Positions 34,255 to 42,449 of a stretch of DNA of 53,955 nucleotides are shown here, piece by piece. The first letter of the stretch is position 1. Every line of letters starts with the position of its first letter. Source of the DNA: Clostridiales bacterium (lineage in GTDB: Bacteria; Bacillota; Clostridia; Lachnospirales; Lachnospiraceae); assembly GCA_018372435.1 (NCBI GenBank), contig JAHAJA010000028.1, forward strand, positions 1-53,955. The letters run 5' to 3'. The notes under the pieces were generated by a model, which was given only the letters and a program-made list of their open reading frames with translations, did not search any database and was not told where the DNA came from. The position numbers and the translations under genes were made by a program.

Positions 34255-34340
34255 TAGTAAAAATATGTCTTCAGAGGTTCAACGGATAAAAAGAAGGAAG
34301 AAATCTATAACATACTTATTACTAAATTCCTTAACCAAGA
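34255..34340 (+). pseudogene. Decayed copy of the 3' end of the DUF5808 gene
   Basis: In one plus-strand frame it reads KYVFRGSTDKKKEEIYNILITKF. The intact gene's end (residues about 438-459) reads KYVFSSSTDEKTYEVYNILVTNI. The match runs on into the same terminator (34345-34398). Stops lie just before KYVF and there is no upstream coding part, so it is a remnant. It sits 1.9 kb from the parent with the PadR module between. The gap 33989-34428 also holds the AT-rich PadR promoter region. Confidence 0.8.
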
Positions 34341-34344
34341 CAAC

Positions 34345-34402
34345 AAAACAAAGCTGTTACAAAATGGTTTCTTAACCGTTTCGTAACAGCTTTGTTTTGT
34401 TT
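34345..34402 (+). terminator. Duplicated terminator, complete copy
   Basis: AAAACAAAGCTGTTAC (34345-34360) pairs perfectly with GTAACAGCTTTGTTTT (34383-34398); the inner part matches the hairpin at 32399-32437 almost base for base. It can act in both directions, and is followed by a smaller CTAGAAA/TTTCTAG stem near 34409-34424 that may serve the chemoreceptor gene ending at 34429. Confidence 0.8.
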
Positions 34403-34428
34403 CACAATCTATCTAGAAAGCATGTTTT

Positions 34429-35874
34429 CTAGTGTTTATCAGATACCTCTGTTAATTTATTCGTAATTTTCTCAATTTTATCAATTTCAATTGAACAATT
34501 ATTAATTGCTTTATTATGGATAGTAATGTTCTCAGAAATGCTCGTTATCATTGCATCGTTTTCTTCGGAACAGGCTACTAATGCCTCTATTTCACCATTA
34601 ATCAATTCGAAATTTTGCTTTATTTCATGAATTAGTTGGTATTCTTCTTGTACTACATCTTCAGCAGTATTTGCATTACGATTAATGTTATATAACAATT
34701 TCATTAAGTCCTCCATCTTAGCAACGCCAATTCTAGCAGCCTCTGCTCCTTTTGTGGTCCTTTCTGAAACCAGTTCTACAGTACTTGATAATTTAACAAT
34801 TATATTATGAATATTAGTGGAAGCTTTCGCACTCTCTTCTGATAAAGAACGTATCTCATCAGCTACCACAGCAAATCCTCTTCCATGCTCACCTGCTCTT
34901 GCTGCCTCAATGGAAGCGTTTAATGATAAAAGATTCGTCTGTGATGCAATGGAATTAATCTCGTCCAAAATACCTGTAATTCTACTCATCTCCTCTAGTA
35001 GTATTCCAGTGGCTTCTTGTGCAGACTGTACTGTTTTCCCCATATCATCAAGCGACGTTTTCACATCGTTAGCCCCTTCATTACCTTCTTTCACAGCATT
35101 AGTAACTTCTTTGAATCGTTCATCTAGCTTGTTTGCCAGTTCATAATTCTTGTCAACAACTACAACTGCATCTCCGATTTTCTCATTTACCGTCACTACT
35201 GCCTGTGTCATACTTCCTACAGCTTCTCTCATCTGTTCCGTAGATAATTGAATATGATTCGCTTCTCTAGCCATTGTATGTACTTCACCTGTGGTCTGCT
35301 CTAAAGAACTACTAAGATTCGTTGCAACCTGAGCTGCTACTTTCTTATTCTCAGATAAGTTCTGCAACATCAAAGCTGACTCTTTAACCATATCCTCTCC
35401 ACGTTTTGTGGCTAGATAGATAACGTATCCAGTGAACGTAAACAATAAACCCTTAGATACAGCTCCTAATATTGTAGCCCCATTAGGTCCTTCAATTACC
35501 TCTGGCATAATTATTCCTATTATCAATAATAATATTCCGACTGGAATAAAATATAGTTTCACTATCTTACAACTAAAATAAGATGCTGCCATAGCTAATG
35601 TTACATAAAGTGTTACAAATGCTGTTGAACTACCGCCGATAACAACCGAATAGGCAATAGCACAAACAGATATAATCCATAACATACCAATTGCTTTTTG
35701 ATCCAATATAAGTCTACTATAATAAATTCCTATTGATACTATTAATCCTAACATCAGACATACAATAGATATCAATGTTTGTCTAGAAATACCATACTTT
35801 CCAACTGTCATCACAATAAGCAAAAGTACACTCACTACAACTATAACTAAGTTCCTGTAGAGTAATTTTTTCAT
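34429..35874 (-). CDS. Methyl-accepting chemotaxis protein with multi-helix N-terminus
   Basis: A 481-residue chemoreceptor. Residues about 5-160 form a hydrophobic block of roughly six membrane helices instead of the usual periplasmic ligand domain. The long coiled-coil signalling domain follows (about 190-480), with the conserved tip EINSIASQTNLLSLNASIEAARAGEHGRGFAVVADEIRSL near residues 305-345. No HAMP domain is evident. Such receptors sense cues within or near the membrane. It would signal through CheW/CheA, which are not in this window. GGAGG precedes the ATG. Confidence 0.88.
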   Translation of the reverse strand: MKKLLYRNLVIVVVSVLLLIVMTVGKYGISRQTLISIVCLMLGLIVSIGIYYSRLILDQKAIGMLWIISVCAIAYSVVIGGSSTAFVTLYVTLAMAASYFSCKIVKLYFIPVGILLLIIGIIMPEVIEGPNGATILGAVSKGLLFTFTGYVIYLATKRGEDMVKESALMLQNLSENKKVAAQVATNLSSSLEQTTGEVHTMAREANHIQLSTEQMREAVGSMTQAVVTVNEKIGDAVVVVDKNYELANKLDERFKEVTNAVKEGNEGANDVKTSLDDMGKTVQSAQEATGILLEEMSRITGILDEINSIASQTNLLSLNASIEAARAGEHGRGFAVVADEIRSLSEESAKASTNIHNIIVKLSSTVELVSERTTKGAEAARIGVAKMEDLMKLLYNINRNANTAEDVVQEEYQLIHEIKQNFELINGEIEALVACSEENDAMITSISENITIHNKAINNCSIEIDKIEKITNKLTEVSDKH

Positions 35875-36024
35875 CTAAGATCCTCCAATAACTATGTTTA
35901 TATTAAGTTTAACAAATTATTATGATATTTCAACATAATCTTAAATACTACACCATTCTTATTTTATATGCCTATTATGATATTGACAATAATAAGTGTC
36001 TTTTTCAGAAGGGGGTATTTTAAG

Positions 36025-36077
36025 TTAAGTCAAAGGCGCCAATTTGGACTTGCTTCAAATTGACGCCTTTGACTTAA
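36025..36077. repeat. 22-bp stem hairpin between two chemoreceptor genes
   Basis: TTAAGTCAAAGGCG-C-CAATTTG (36025-36046) pairs with CAAATTG-A-CGCCTTTGACTTAA (36056-36077) with one mismatch. The 320-bp gap 35875-36194 holds nothing else clear. It lacks a U-run and might be a short relative of the MITE-like family (GGTTAAGTCAAAGG at one end), but the match is weak. Confidence 0.5.
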
Positions 36078-36194
36078 CCGATCTCAAGACATTTTATATT
36101 CTTATCACTACTAATTCAAATGAAACACTAAACATAAACATCTTCATACCACCTTAAGTCAACTTAGCCTATCTCTCCACCTTATGTAGCTAAT

Positions 36195-38237
36195 TTAGAT
36201 CTTAAATACACCTATTTCTTTTTCTAAATTCCTAGCTTTCTCCTCCAGTGTAATAATAATCTTGTTTAAATTCTCTACACTTTCAAACTCATATTCAGTC
36301 TTATCACTCACTTCCCTTGTTGCTGCTGCCGTTTGTTGTGATACTGCCGAGATATTACTGATTGCAGATAATGTATCATTCTTAATCTTCTCAATGGCAT
36401 ATACTTCTTCTTTAATCTTTTCGATCTGCTTCATTAATTCTTGCATCTGTGTACTGATTTCATTGTAACCTTCCATCGTCTTATTCAAAGCGATCGATTG
36501 TTCCGAAACAGTATCTTTAGCAACCATAACGTTCTTTGATGTTTCTTTTGTTTGCTTTGATATGCCTTCTGCTATTACTTTCACATTCTGAGCGGCTTCT
36601 AGTGATTGTCCTGCTAGCTTACCGATTTCCTGAGCAACAACTGCAAAACCTTTACCAAGAGTTCCTGCCCTTGCAGCTTCAATGGAAGCGTTAAGAGCTA
36701 ACAAATTTGATTGCGTTGCAATATCTTCTATGGTATCTATAATCTGTGTAATCGAACTAGATTGCGTAGATAACGCCTCCATATCTATAACAATCTTGGC
36801 TGTTATGTCAGAAGTGCCTTGCGCCTTCTTACGTAGTTCATGTAATGATTCATAATTTGTCTCTATTATGGTCTTGGTATGATTCTCTAGAGAAACCATT
36901 GTTTCTGTACTTTCTGTTACTTCATTAATACTGTCAGCTAATATATTCATCTGATTCAAACAACTATTCGCTGCATCTGCTTGTTCAACCATTCCATGTT
37001 CAATTTCACCTACTGCGCTTGATATTGCTGCCATTGAACTAGTAATAATCTCAGAAGACTTAGATACTTCTATCGTTGACTCCTTCACCTCAGAGCTAAC
37101 TATAGATGTATCGGATATTAATTTCTTCATGTTATGTCGCATATGATCTAGACTCTCTGTTAGTGATCCAAATTCATCTTTTCTTCGAGTTTTAATACTA
37201 TACGTTAAATCACCCTCTGCAACTTTTGAAATCCCTTGTACTACTTTTTTAATAGCACTACTTAAACTTGAAGCGTAGATTGATGCAATAATTAATGCTA
37301 GAATACTTGTACATATAATCATCATAACCGTAGTTTGTTTAATACTATCTGCACTTTGATGAATTACACTTTCTTCAATAAGACTACATAGCATGTTATT
37401 CGTATCACCAACCTTACAGTATGTATATAGATACTTAACGCCATTGAATGTTACATATTCTGAACCTGATATCATCTCTGATGTTAGGCTATTCTGATAA
37501 AATGTGGTGTCCACTATACTTTCACTAGCTCCATCAGCGAGTATTTCTCGCCCATCACCAGTTATAAATGCCATGCTTTCACTTTTATTCGCAAGTTCAT
37601 TTAACAAATCAACTATTACCGATTTATTAATATCAATAATAATAGCTCCTTCCTTACCACTTATAACCCCCTCAACACTTCTTCCCATACTCATTGCATA
37701 TGAATTCTCAGTTGTCTTTAATACAGAGTCTATGTAAGGATGTGTGCCAAGCCAATTAGTTGAATTAGGCGTACTTAGAATCTTCTGCCCTTCTGCGGAA
37801 GTAACAAATTCATCATAAAAAGTGCTTGTTGTCTGTACTGGATTTGACGTTATTATGATATCATCTTTCACTATTAGCGTGATTCCGTCAATATATTTGT
37901 CTGTGTTAACGATAGATATGATTGTATTATCAATATTCTTCTTTGCATCTAGACGTACTCTCTTATCAGACTGATACACTGGTGAATAGAATCTGGTAAC
38001 ATTATAGTCAGTCATAATTCTAACCGCTTGTGTTGCTACATTCTCAAAAATTAATTCCATGAAATTCCCTGTAATCATGAATGTTTGCTCTTTATCACTA
38101 ACATAAGTTTTAACAATCGCTTCTCTTGCTCTAGTATAATTAAGAATTCCCATCCATATCATCATAACAATTAATAATAAAAAAACAAAGGTCATCTTAA
38201 TCCTAACCCCAAACCCCTTATTTTTTGAACGCTTCAT
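36195..38237 (-). CDS. Methyl-accepting chemotaxis protein with extracellular dCache-like domain
   Basis: A 680-residue transducer of classic layout: a membrane helix at about 12-32, an outside sensor of about 260 residues (dCache-like, with YIDGITLIVKDDIIITSNP and EGAIIIDINKS), a second helix at about 298-320, HAMP (about 320-375, KVAEGDLTYSIKTRRKDEFGSL), then the signalling coiled coil with IEDIATQSNLLALNASIEAARAGTLGKGFAVVAQEIGKLA. It lies immediately downstream of the sugar ABC genes on the same strand, so it may sense the same sugar or a binding-protein complex. That link is inference. GGAGG precedes the ATG. Confidence 0.92.
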   Translation of the reverse strand: MKRSKNKGFGVRIKMTFVFLLLIVMMIWMGILNYTRAREAIVKTYVSDKEQTFMITGNFMELIFENVATQAVRIMTDYNVTRFYSPVYQSDKRVRLDAKKNIDNTIISIVNTDKYIDGITLIVKDDIIITSNPVQTTSTFYDEFVTSAEGQKILSTPNSTNWLGTHPYIDSVLKTTENSYAMSMGRSVEGVISGKEGAIIIDINKSVIVDLLNELANKSESMAFITGDGREILADGASESIVDTTFYQNSLTSEMISGSEYVTFNGVKYLYTYCKVGDTNNMLCSLIEESVIHQSADSIKQTTVMMIICTSILALIIASIYASSLSSAIKKVVQGISKVAEGDLTYSIKTRRKDEFGSLTESLDHMRHNMKKLISDTSIVSSEVKESTIEVSKSSEIITSSMAAISSAVGEIEHGMVEQADAANSCLNQMNILADSINEVTESTETMVSLENHTKTIIETNYESLHELRKKAQGTSDITAKIVIDMEALSTQSSSITQIIDTIEDIATQSNLLALNASIEAARAGTLGKGFAVVAQEIGKLAGQSLEAAQNVKVIAEGISKQTKETSKNVMVAKDTVSEQSIALNKTMEGYNEISTQMQELMKQIEKIKEEVYAIEKIKNDTLSAISNISAVSQQTAAATREVSDKTEYEFESVENLNKIIITLEEKARNLEKEIGVFKI

Positions 38238-38340
38238 TGAAACGCCTCCTTTTCCCTCAGTATTTCTCGCAGATTATGCGTATATATGTATTGTTTTCTA
38301 CACGTCTTCTCAAAGTCCTTTGCATTGTTGTATCAGCCTA

Positions 38341-38383
38341 AAACAAAATAGGAGGTGCAGTGGCAGTACCCCCCTTACACCTC
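38341..38383 (-). terminator. Probable terminator of the second sugar ABC operon
   Basis: On the minus strand GAGGTG (38383-38378) pairs with CACCTC (38357-38352), with a G-rich loop, followed by TATTTTGTTT. It lies 20 bases after the MalG-type permease stop and before the chemoreceptor gene. Confidence 0.6.
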
Positions 38384-38402
38384 TTACTTAGTTTAAGTTT
38401 AA

Positions 38403-39239
38403 TTATCCTTTAATACCTGTTGCAGCTACACCTTCTACAAAGTATTTTTGTAAGCATAGGAATACAATCAATACAGGAATTAATGATATTACAGAAGCCG
38501 CCATGATTAATCCATATTCAGATGAATATTGCCCTATAAACATACGCAAACCAATCTGTAATGTTTTCTTACTTTCTGTAGTAAGATAGATACTTGGTCC
38601 AAGGAAATCATTCCATGTTGCAACGAATGTGAATATTGTTAATGTTGATAATGCTGGTTTCGATAGTGGAAGCATAATCTTTCTATAAATCTTATACTCG
38701 CTCATTCCATCAATTCTAGCTGCTTCACATAAGGAATCCGGAATTCCTTGGTAAAACTGTCTCATCATGAATACACCAAACGCTGAGAATGCTTGTAAGC
38801 ATATGATTGCAAGATGTGTATCATTTAAACCGATTGAACGCATCATGATAAATTGAGGAACCATGTATACTTGCCAAGGAACGGCAATGGTTGCTATGTA
38901 ACCAAGAAACAAAGCATTTTTACTTTTGAATTGTAATTTTGCAAATGCATAAGCAGCAAAACTACTTGTTAATATTTGTAGAACAGTAACGATTAATGTA
39001 ATCTTTGAAGTATTTAATACAAACTTCATAAGAGGAATCTTAGTCCATATTACTTTATAATTATCCCATTTTGGATTTTCAGGAATCCATCTTATTGGTA
39101 CTGTGAATATGTCTTTATCATATTTAAGTGAAGCTGACACCATCCATAAGAATGGGACCAACATTACTACTGTAATTGTAATGAGTACAACATATAATAA
39201 AACCTTATTAATTTTACGTTTACTGCTTTTCTTCATCAT
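38403..39239 (-). CDS. Carbohydrate ABC transporter permease (MalG type)
   Basis: A 278-residue CUT1 permease with six predicted helices. The EAA loop is PDSLCEAARIDGMSEYKIYRKIMLPLSKPAL (about 166-196), the site for ATPase contact. The usual TWNDFLGPSIYLTT and final GATATGIKG-like end are present. It pairs with the MalF-type permease encoded 27 bp upstream. Together with the binding protein at 40748-42067 it forms an importer without its own ATPase gene. Substrate probably is an oligosaccharide from an acidic polysaccharide, inferred from the nearby heparinase-like gene. Confidence 0.9.
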   Translation of the reverse strand: MMKKSSKRKINKVLLYVVLITITVVMLVPFLWMVSASLKYDKDIFTVPIRWIPENPKWDNYKVIWTKIPLMKFVLNTSKITLIVTVLQILTSSFAAYAFAKLQFKSKNALFLGYIATIAVPWQVYMVPQFIMMRSIGLNDTHLAIICLQAFSAFGVFMMRQFYQGIPDSLCEAARIDGMSEYKIYRKIMLPLSKPALSTLTIFTFVATWNDFLGPSIYLTTESKKTLQIGLRMFIGQYSSEYGLIMAASVISLIPVLIVFLCLQKYFVEGVAATGIKG

Positions 39240-39266
39240 TATGCCACCTCCTGTATCTCAATTTCT

Positions 39267-40376
39267 TTAGTCATTTGCATAGTTCTTCTCTCCTCTGAAC
39301 TGAACTACGGTTACTAATAATACCAGTGCAAACAATACCATTGAAATCGCGCTTGCATAACCATAATCAGTTGCAGTAACAAATGCGGTTTGATAGATAT
39401 GATATACAAGAACTAATGTTGATGTACCCGGTCCACCTTGTGTTATCATGTACACTTGATCGTATACTTTGAAACAGTTAATTGTAAGCATAATGATTAC
39501 AAAGAATGTAGTTGGTTTCAATTGTGGCCATGTAATATTCCTGAATTTTTGCCATGCATTGGCACCGTCTAAGCTTGCTGCTTCATATAATTCACCTGAG
39601 ATACCTTGTAACCCCGCAAGATAGATAACCATATAGTAGCCCATAGACTTCCAAACACTGAATGCTACTACGGTGAACATTGCCCAATTAGGATCAGCTG
39701 CCCAACCTGGTAAGTTTTGTTTTGCTACTCCCAAATTACTAAGGATAACGTTAACAAGACCAGCACCAGGGCTAAAAATATTATTCCATACTGTTGCTAC
39801 TGCTATCAAGGAAGCTACATATGGGAAGAATCCAATAGCTCTAAAGATTGCTCTACCTTTTATCTTCTTATTTAATAAGACTGCTAATCCAAGAGCTGCT
39901 GCTAGTGTGAACGGTACGGTTGCAACACAATATATAATCGTGTTCTTAAATGCTGCTATGAAACGAGTGTCATCTGCTAAACGTTTGAAGTTTGCTAAGC
40001 CGACAAACTGAATTGGATTATTACCATCCCATGACATGAATGCTAATATGAATGCAAAGATAACAGGAAGCAAAGTAAATATTGCAAAACCTATAAAGTT
40101 TGGTGCGATAAAAGAGTAAGCTACTAAACTACGTTTTGCATCTCTACTAAGTAATTTACCTGTCTTTAATTTTTCTATAGTTTTCTGCGTCTTTTGCATC
40201 TCTTTGAGAAGTTTATCTTTTTCTTTAATCTTGTCTTTATCCTTCTTACTATCAAGCCCCCAAGTATTGAATTCTGTCATCAATCTCTCTTGAAGCTGCT
40301 TCATCTTCGCATTAAGCTCATTTAATTTTTTTTGCTTTTCTTCTGCTTCTTGTAAAGATAATTCTCTATTTTTCAT
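39267..40376 (-). CDS. Carbohydrate ABC transporter permease (MalF type) with long N-terminal coiled coil
   Basis: A 369-residue permease, longer than the usual about 295 because residues 1-80 form a charged coiled-coil extension (LSLQEAEEKQKKLNELNAKM ... KDKDKIKEKDKLLKEMQKTQ) before the first membrane helix (YSFIAPNFIGFAIFTLLPVIF). The permease part is normal, with EAA loop GELYEAASLDGANAWQKFRNITWPQLKPTT. The ribosome-binding site is odd: AGGAGGAGGT ends 24 bases before the ATG, with a small GCCA/TGGC stem between. A CTG at 40391 sits nine bases after the site and could add five residues. Confidence 0.88.
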   Translation of the reverse strand: MKNRELSLQEAEEKQKKLNELNAKMKQLQERLMTEFNTWGLDSKKDKDKIKEKDKLLKEMQKTQKTIEKLKTGKLLSRDAKRSLVAYSFIAPNFIGFAIFTLLPVIFAFILAFMSWDGNNPIQFVGLANFKRLADDTRFIAAFKNTIIYCVATVPFTLAAALGLAVLLNKKIKGRAIFRAIGFFPYVASLIAVATVWNNIFSPGAGLVNVILSNLGVAKQNLPGWAADPNWAMFTVVAFSVWKSMGYYMVIYLAGLQGISGELYEAASLDGANAWQKFRNITWPQLKPTTFFVIIMLTINCFKVYDQVYMITQGGPGTSTLVLVYHIYQTAFVTATDYGYASAISMVLFALVLLVTVVQFRGEKNYAND

Positions 40377-40452
40377 ATGATCATAAGCCAGTTATGGCCT
40401 ACCTCCTCCTTTTCGTATTTCTAATATACTGCCATAACATTTGGGCATAATA

Positions 40453-40543
40453 TTAGTTCGGGTATCAAAAGTCATAGTACCTATAATAATCGATAATATT
40501 TACTTTCGTGGCCTGATTATTTGGCTTTTGACACCCGAACTAA
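40453..40543. repeat. MITE-like repeat, copy E (terminal arms only, 91 bp)
   Basis: TTAGTTCGGGTATCAAAAG (40453-40471) and its near-perfect complement (40525-40543) flank a short middle. The arms match the terminal core of the long copy (GGGTGTCAAAAG-CA), but the internal palindrome is absent. It lies in the 371-bp gap between binding-protein and permease genes. Confidence 0.65.
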
Positions 40544-40617
40544 CATTTCTACATGTATTAGCAAAGTACTGTCACTATTTGTTGTCCTGTAACTAATTAG
40601 CTACCTTGTTCTTTTTT

Positions 40618-40644
40618 GGTCAGGTGGTTAAAAACCACCTGACC
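40618..40644 (-). other. Perfect 12-bp hairpin after the binding-protein gene
   Basis: GGTCAGGTGGTT (40618-40629) pairs with AACCACCTGACC (40633-40644) with a 3-base loop. In the direction of the operon it is followed by A rather than U, so it is not a standard terminator. It may protect the upstream binding-protein mRNA from 3' decay, giving the excess of that protein over permeases. Confidence 0.5.
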
Positions 40645-40747
40645 CTGCCAATAACATATTACTTTAATAGTTAATAAATAGTTAATATCTATACAGATTA
40701 TTAAGAGCAAGTTTTGTTATCAAGCCTTTATTTGCTTTTCCTATTGA

Positions 40748-42067
40748 CTATTTGTTAAGGATCTTACCTACTTCTTCGTTCATATAAGCAATACCTTCAT
40801 CAATTGTCATTGTCTCAGTCATGATATAATCATGTCCGTCGTTTAAGATAACATCAATTTCTCCACTCTTATCAGAGATTGGAATTTCAAGGTAAATGTT
40901 AGCAGTTCTTAATGCTTCTGCACTGTTAGCATCTTCTGGAAATCCTTCCCTTCCTGAGATAGTTTCAATTATGTCATCAGTTATGATAGCTGGGAAATTT
41001 CCAGTTGATGCCAATACTTCAGCACCTTCTGTTCCGCATACGAAGTTCATGAAATCAGTGGCAGCTTCTTTGTTCTTAGAAGCACTCGCTACTGCTAATG
41101 AAGTCATAATTACTGCAGTCGAGCCTGGTTCTACTCCTTCTGGATGAGGATACTTTACGAGACCCCAATTAGAGATATCTGAATATTCACCAGTTTTAAT
41201 CTTTTCGATTAATGTTGGGACAAACCATGACCCCATGTTCATCATAGCTACGTTACCTTGAGCAAATGCACCAGAGTAATGTAAACTACTTGTCTTTATT
41301 GTTGCATAATCTTGACAAACTCCATCTTTTTGTTGTTGTAAAACTATTTCATAATATGGTTTTAAGAAATCGTAGTTTCCATCAATAAATGTGTGTTTAC
41401 CATCAAGAATACCAAATAATTCAACTGTTGATCTCCATGAATGATAGTGAGAACCATATACTTCATTACCTAAATCAGTTTTTGTAACTTTACGAGCTAA
41501 TTCATCATATTGTTCAAAAGTCATATCGTTAGTTGGGTAATCAACACCTGCCGCATCAAAGATATCTTTGTTGTAGTACATTACCCAGAAATCATTTCTA
41601 AATGGTAATGCATAGAGTTGGTCATTGACTTTAATTTGATCAGTAATACCACCATATACAGATAAATCAAGTGAACTTGTATCAATTGGTTCTAATACAT
41701 TCTTAGCAGCTAAGTTTGTATATCCTGGGAGATCTTTCATAGTAACAACATCTAAGTTTGTATCGTTTCCTGCTAACTGAGTTGCTAATACTGTCGTGTA
41801 CTCTTGTGAACCAAGGTCTACTAATTCAACTTCTACATTAGGATTTTTTGCAACATAAGCATCGATTAGTACTTGATAATATGGAGTTGCTGCAACGTCC
41901 CAAACAGCCCATCTGATTTTAGTCTTTTCGCCTGTAGTATCTGTTGCTACATCTTCTTTTTTTGTTTCTTCTTTACTGTCGTTTTTCTTAGTTCCACAAC
42001 CAGTAAACATTGTTAATACTAATGCACAACTTAGTACTAAGCTAATAATTCTCTTTCCTTTTCTCAT
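40748..42067 (-). CDS. Extracellular sugar-binding lipoprotein of second ABC importer
   Basis: A 439-residue lipoprotein. The signal peptide ends LVLTMFTGCGTKKND, with lipobox FTGC. A short charged linker leads into the SBP type-1 fold with IRWAVWDVAATPYYQVLIDAY, PFRNDFWVMYYNKDIFDAAGVDYP and a C-terminal MTSLAVASASKNKEAATDFMNFV. It is first in the operon and followed by a 371-bp gap holding a repeat and a hairpin before the permease genes. It likely binds oligosaccharide for the two permeases. AGGAGGG precedes the ATG. Confidence 0.9.
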   Translation of the reverse strand: MRKGKRIISLVLSCALVLTMFTGCGTKKNDSKEETKKEDVATDTTGEKTKIRWAVWDVAATPYYQVLIDAYVAKNPNVEVELVDLGSQEYTTVLATQLAGNDTNLDVVTMKDLPGYTNLAAKNVLEPIDTSSLDLSVYGGITDQIKVNDQLYALPFRNDFWVMYYNKDIFDAAGVDYPTNDMTFEQYDELARKVTKTDLGNEVYGSHYHSWRSTVELFGILDGKHTFIDGNYDFLKPYYEIVLQQQKDGVCQDYATIKTSSLHYSGAFAQGNVAMMNMGSWFVPTLIEKIKTGEYSDISNWGLVKYPHPEGVEPGSTAVIMTSLAVASASKNKEAATDFMNFVCGTEGAEVLASTGNFPAIITDDIIETISGREGFPEDANSAEALRTANIYLEIPISDKSGEIDVILNDGHDYIMTETMTIDEGIAYMNEEVGKILNK

Positions 42068-42091
42068 AAAATACCCTCCTAGAAATTTTGG

Positions 42092-42165
42092 GTAGTGTCA
42101 AGTTTACACTACTTTTTTTAAACCTTTATTTTACGGGAGGTTGTTAAGCAATGACCTCCCTTTTT
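42092..42165 (+). terminator. Two plus-strand terminator-like hairpins upstream of the ABC operon
   Basis: GTAGTGT (42092-42098) pairs with ACACTAC (42106-42112) followed by TTTTTTT, and GGGAGGT (42135-42141) pairs with ACCTCCC (42154-42160) followed by TTTTT. Both U-tracts are on the plus strand, while the ABC operon runs on the minus strand. No plus-strand gene lies before them. They would block rightward antisense transcripts, or form structures in the ABC leader. The rest of 42068-42449 holds the promoter of the kinase operon. Confidence 0.55.
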
Positions 42166-42387
42166 GTGGAATACAGTTGTATGTATTCTTCAACCATGAA
42201 TTTATTATATAGTTTTTAAATTGTTTATAAAATGTAATATTTCTATCATAATATTCAATATTTAATCTTTTTTAGTGTTTTTTTCGTTTTTATTCAAAAT
42301 AACATATACTATTTATTTCAAAACATATAATTAATTACTCTTACCAGTATTTTGCCTTATTTTCCTGAAAATACAGTCTCAATTTTA

Positions 42388-42416
42388 TTGACATTAAACA
42401 ATTACTTGTATATCAT
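42388..42416 (+). promoter_or_regulatory. Promoter of the YesM/YesN/heparinase-like operon
   Basis: TTGACA (42388-42393), an exact 17-base spacer and TATCAT (42411-42416) lie about 34 bases before the kinase start codon. It is a near-consensus SigA promoter. Confidence 0.75.
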
Positions 42417-42449
42417 AAATATATCTTATTGGTAAGGTAGGTACAAAAG

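Noticed and set aside
34100..34375. Plus-strand ORF of 91 codons upstream of the chemoreceptor
   Set aside because: It is mostly AT-rich hydrophobic noise and overlaps the decayed DUF5808 tail in a different frame from the true homology; no ribosome-binding site.
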